DNA of 46,960 bases. Origin: Viridothelium virens (taxonomy: Eukaryota; Ascomycota; Dothideomycetes; Trypetheliales; Trypetheliaceae). The stretch spans positions 692,501 through 739,460 of the forward strand of contig ML991775.1 in the NCBI GenBank assembly GCA_010094025.1, read 5' to 3'. The notes beneath the pieces were generated by a model, which made no database searches, was not told the origin of the DNA, and saw nothing but the letters and a program-made list of their open reading frames with translations. The translations under genes were made by a program, and so were the position numbers. Position 1 is the first letter of the stretch, and each line of letters starts with the position of its first letter. This document shows positions 44,535-46,960 of this stretch, piece by piece.

Positions 44535-45408
44535 ATGCGATGTAAGTTGCTCTGCATCCTCTCGATTCCGTCAAGATCAGTGTGTTAAAAGTGAACAGTC
44601 GTCAATCTTAATTCTATTGTATTGCTCTTCTCTGTATCTCTTCTTGCATTTGTTACTGGAGCTCCTCACGATACTTTTCAAAACACGTCGGATGTCAGAA
44701 GCAACACGTCGTATGGACATGGAAACATATATTTCGGTAACAGGACCGATGTTCAAGTGAGTCCCGAAGAGGTCATTCACTTTCTGGAGAATGGTAGTTT
44801 CATTGAGTGGAAACCTGCTGGGAATGGCCATGTTGTCGATATTTCCGAACAGGTATGGCAAATGGGTATACAGAACGTGAGCTCTTCGAAGAATAAGCGC
44901 GCCAAAAGGAATGTCGTAAGGCGTAGTAAGAAAGGGGGCAAGTTTAATATCGGACGTACGTATATTCTTCTCTCTGCAGCCTAGCAAGATCCTTGCAGAC
45001 GAAAAGGACAAACTGACAGCGCTTCTTTTAGAATATGCAAGTAATATCGCTTGCTTCGATAAAGGCTCAAAAATGTTCCTTCACGACATCGACGAAAATA
45101 TCGTCACTGCTTGTAACTACCTAATTGGGGATAACATTCCACGGCCGGCGGTGAATTTCCTTCGTCTCTGGAACACCACAGATATTGGCGAGATTATTAG
45201 CGACGTCAAGGGCAAGGCAGGGTTTCTTAGCTTCGGCATGAAGTTACTGACGAATAAGGCACCGGCAGACTTCAGTCTGTGTACAATGGCACTCAACTCT
45301 TTTAATAACTATTGCGAAGGCCATTCCAATACGCAAGGTGGTCAGGTGACGGTTGGGGATTCTACTATATTTAGTGCAGATCCCGTCGATTTAGGCATTA
45401 ACAATTAG
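44535..45408 (+). CDS. Secreted protein with polybasic linker, about 246 aa
   Basis: Three exons join in phase: 44535-44541, 44599-44955 and 45032-45408. The first exon is only 7 nt (ATG CGA T). Splicing it to exon 2 creates a textbook signal peptide, MRFVNLNSIVLLFSVSLLAF followed by VTGA, with cleavage expected before PHDT. The mature N-terminal part (about residues 25-105) has Asn-linked sequons and no cysteine. It is followed by a strongly basic linker (KNKRAKRNVVRRSKKGGK) with several dibasic, Kex2-like sites. The C-terminal ~120 residues carry four cysteines (IACFDK, TACNYL, SLCTMA, NYCEGH) and look like a compact disulfide-bonded domain. This layout suggests a pro-protein processed in the Golgi. 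It is probably a secreted effector-like or cell-surface protein. I cannot name a family. Confidence 0.7.
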
Positions 45409-45421
45409 AAGAAATGGTGAC

Positions 45422-46139
45422 TTACTTGTCTACAAGCATAGTGAATGGGATTATGAGATAGAAGATAGAAGGGTGGAGTACTTGGCGTCGGTGTTGATTT
45501 TGGCACAGACAAGCAGATCTCATCGTAGCGCATACTTCATCAACAAGATCCTCTGATTGGATCCATATAGTATATCTGAACTCTACGCTTGCTTGACTGC
45601 AAATATATACCTTTGCATAGGCACGAAGACCTTTATCGTTAGTCAAAACTTGAGATCGTCATCTGCCGAGACGGTGCCGCCAAAATTGTAGTCTATCAAA
45701 GCTGGATAAACTTCTCTTAGACCTTGCGTAAAGTCAATCGCACAGCAGTCCGATAACCAAAAACTACTTATTCCTGGCTGTTCAACAAAAGTCCATGCAA
45801 GAAAAAGACCTCCATCAATCAACCCGAGTGAATACCCGACCGCCTGTGACTATCATCGACATCGTCCCACGACAACCGCCCTCCAATATCAAATGGACGG
45901 AAAAGCCCCTCTTCCCAGTCAGGCTCTCTGACGGTCGCGAGATGAATGAGTATGCGCTCGCAAACAGGACTTGAAATTGGCTCCGCGGGATGTATAGTAA
46001 TTTGAAGATCGAGGACGGTGGCATATACTGAGTACGTTGAGGGCGCCTGCACCCGAATCCAAGGTCGCAATTGCCTGCTGCTATAAGGGCAAAGGAGGAT
46101 GAGGGAACAGGAGCCGCAACGTCTTTCGGGGAATTTCAC
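45422..46139 (-). pseudogene. Possible decayed gene: three open segments in different frames
   Basis: On the minus strand three consecutive stop-free, protein-like segments lie in different frames: 46139-45819 (including VCERILIHLATVREPDW), then about 45860-45645 (including AVGYSLGLIDGGLFLAW and FTQGLREVYPALIDYNFGG), then 45646-45422 (including NDKGLRAYAKVYICSQ). I could not join them with good donor and acceptor pairs, although a CTAAC branch-like site at about 45642 suggests at least one intron. It is either a gene with introns that I cannot resolve or a frameshifted remnant. No family is recognised. Confidence 0.25.
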
Positions 46140-46960
46140 GTTGAGCAGACGCTAGAAGTTCAGTTAGTTAACTACCCTGCCCTATGGTGGCAAATTAGGT
46201 TGTCAACGTCCAGCATGCTCGAGCCGGGGGAGTCATTTATAAGAGGAAGTTATTCACAGAGTCCCGAGGTAGCATCTTGGCCAGCAACGCCATCTCTTAT
46301 TCCGTTTCCACAGTGAATCCTTGCTGTTAAAGGCGCCAAATCTTGAGCCACACCCTTCGATTGTACTTTCTTTCAGCAACGCATTTTTATTTTTACCATT
46401 CCGCCACAGACGTAGCGGGGTTCATATAGCAAGAAAACGACTCGAGTATGTCGGGTATGGAGAAGTCGAGCATTTGATCGCGATTCAGAGACAGTGTCAT
46501 AGCATTCTTAGCAGATGCATAGCTGTTGGAGGAGAAAGTTTTTGCGCTATACTGATTTGAACCTATTAATAGAATAATCTGGCTTTGTTCAGAACAACAC
46601 TACAATACCAGCATTTCCATCCAGAGAGGTGTTAGAGCCTGCTCTTGGACGTGAATGATGAATGGGTGGGCGCCTGTGTCGCGCATCTCGCCATGAAGAG
46701 AGTAAGGCGGAAGTAGAGCAAGATGGGCACCGAAGACGAGCACCGAGAACTGGATGAAGTAAGTCAAACCACCTAGATCCGGCGCAACCTAGTAGTGGCG
46801 CACCCCCGCACACCCCACCATGTGCAAAATGAAGCTATTATCTCTCGCATTACTAGCTAGAATTTGATGATACTACACATAGCTTCATAGGCAGGAGCTA
46901 CTGCACTAGATGAACTAGGTTTTACAGTTTTTGGAGGTTGTTTCGTGGAGCTATTCGCCT
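46140..46960. other. Right-edge region, no gene recognised
   Basis: Only short frames without domains. A short signal-peptide-like start (MKLLSLALLA) at about 46829 is followed almost at once by a stop and has no evident donor, so it is not called. Confidence 0.35.

Noticed and set aside
46820-46865. Signal-peptide-like start MKLLSLALLA near the right edge
   Set aside because: A stop follows after twelve codons and no donor site was found to remove it.

Overview
This window is genomic DNA of a filamentous ascomycete (Pezizomycotina). The genes have many short introns (about 47-90 nt, a few longer) with GTRNGT donors, CTAAC/CTAAT-type branch sites and YAG acceptors, and the families present (a fungal-type PD-(D/E)XK protein, a SAT4/PTH11-like rhodopsin-domain protein, cysteine-rich secreted peptides, a fungal GH106-like enzyme) are typical of plant-associated or saprotrophic Leotiomycetes-like fungi. 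The class is an inference from family content; no rRNA or marker locus is present. Most gene models below were spliced by hand: exon phases were checked for continuity, but no transcript data were available.

Region by region. (1) 0-6.3 kb is an accessory, gene-poor flank: a PD-(D/E)XK-like gene running off the left edge, an uncharacterised three-exon gene, an 80-residue secreted peptide with ten cysteines, and a stretch with three imperfect hairpin-bearing repeats. (2) 6.3-22 kb holds a large secreted glycoside hydrolase, a GIY-YIG/T5orf172 protein, a four-TM MARVEL-like protein, a coiled-coil protein, a small Trp-rich secreted protein and a seven-TM rhodopsin-domain protein. (3) 22.4-29.4 kb is a metabolic block on the minus strand: copper amine oxidase, amidase and a fatty-acid-hydroxylase/sterol-desaturase family protein. 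The first two both release ammonia from organic nitrogen. (4) 30.2-41.4 kb is a housekeeping block: YOP1 (ER tubule shaping), a complex I B12/NDUFB3-type subunit, the CAF1/POP2 deadenylase, exocyst SEC8 and the SEC61 translocon alpha subunit. Three of these five act in the secretory pathway, and SEC8/SEC61 share a 318-bp divergent promoter. (5) 41.4-47 kb is again gene-poor, with one secreted protein, a very short MITE-like element, an 11-bp tandem repeat and a possibly decayed gene.

The points most worth a second look are: a 79-bp Tc1/mariner-like MITE present twice (about 28.06 and 43.19 kb), whose copies differ in a RIP-like direction; the ten-cysteine secreted peptide in which each exon carries one copy of a C-x3-CDIF motif; the triple hairpin repeats near 5.3-5.7 kb; a 9-nt internal microexon in YOP1 that encodes a conserved Trp-Leu-Thr; and a 60-nt, stop-free, frame-preserving intron in SEC8. 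I found no CRISPR array, tRNA or rRNA, and nothing that is clearly a new multi-gene system.
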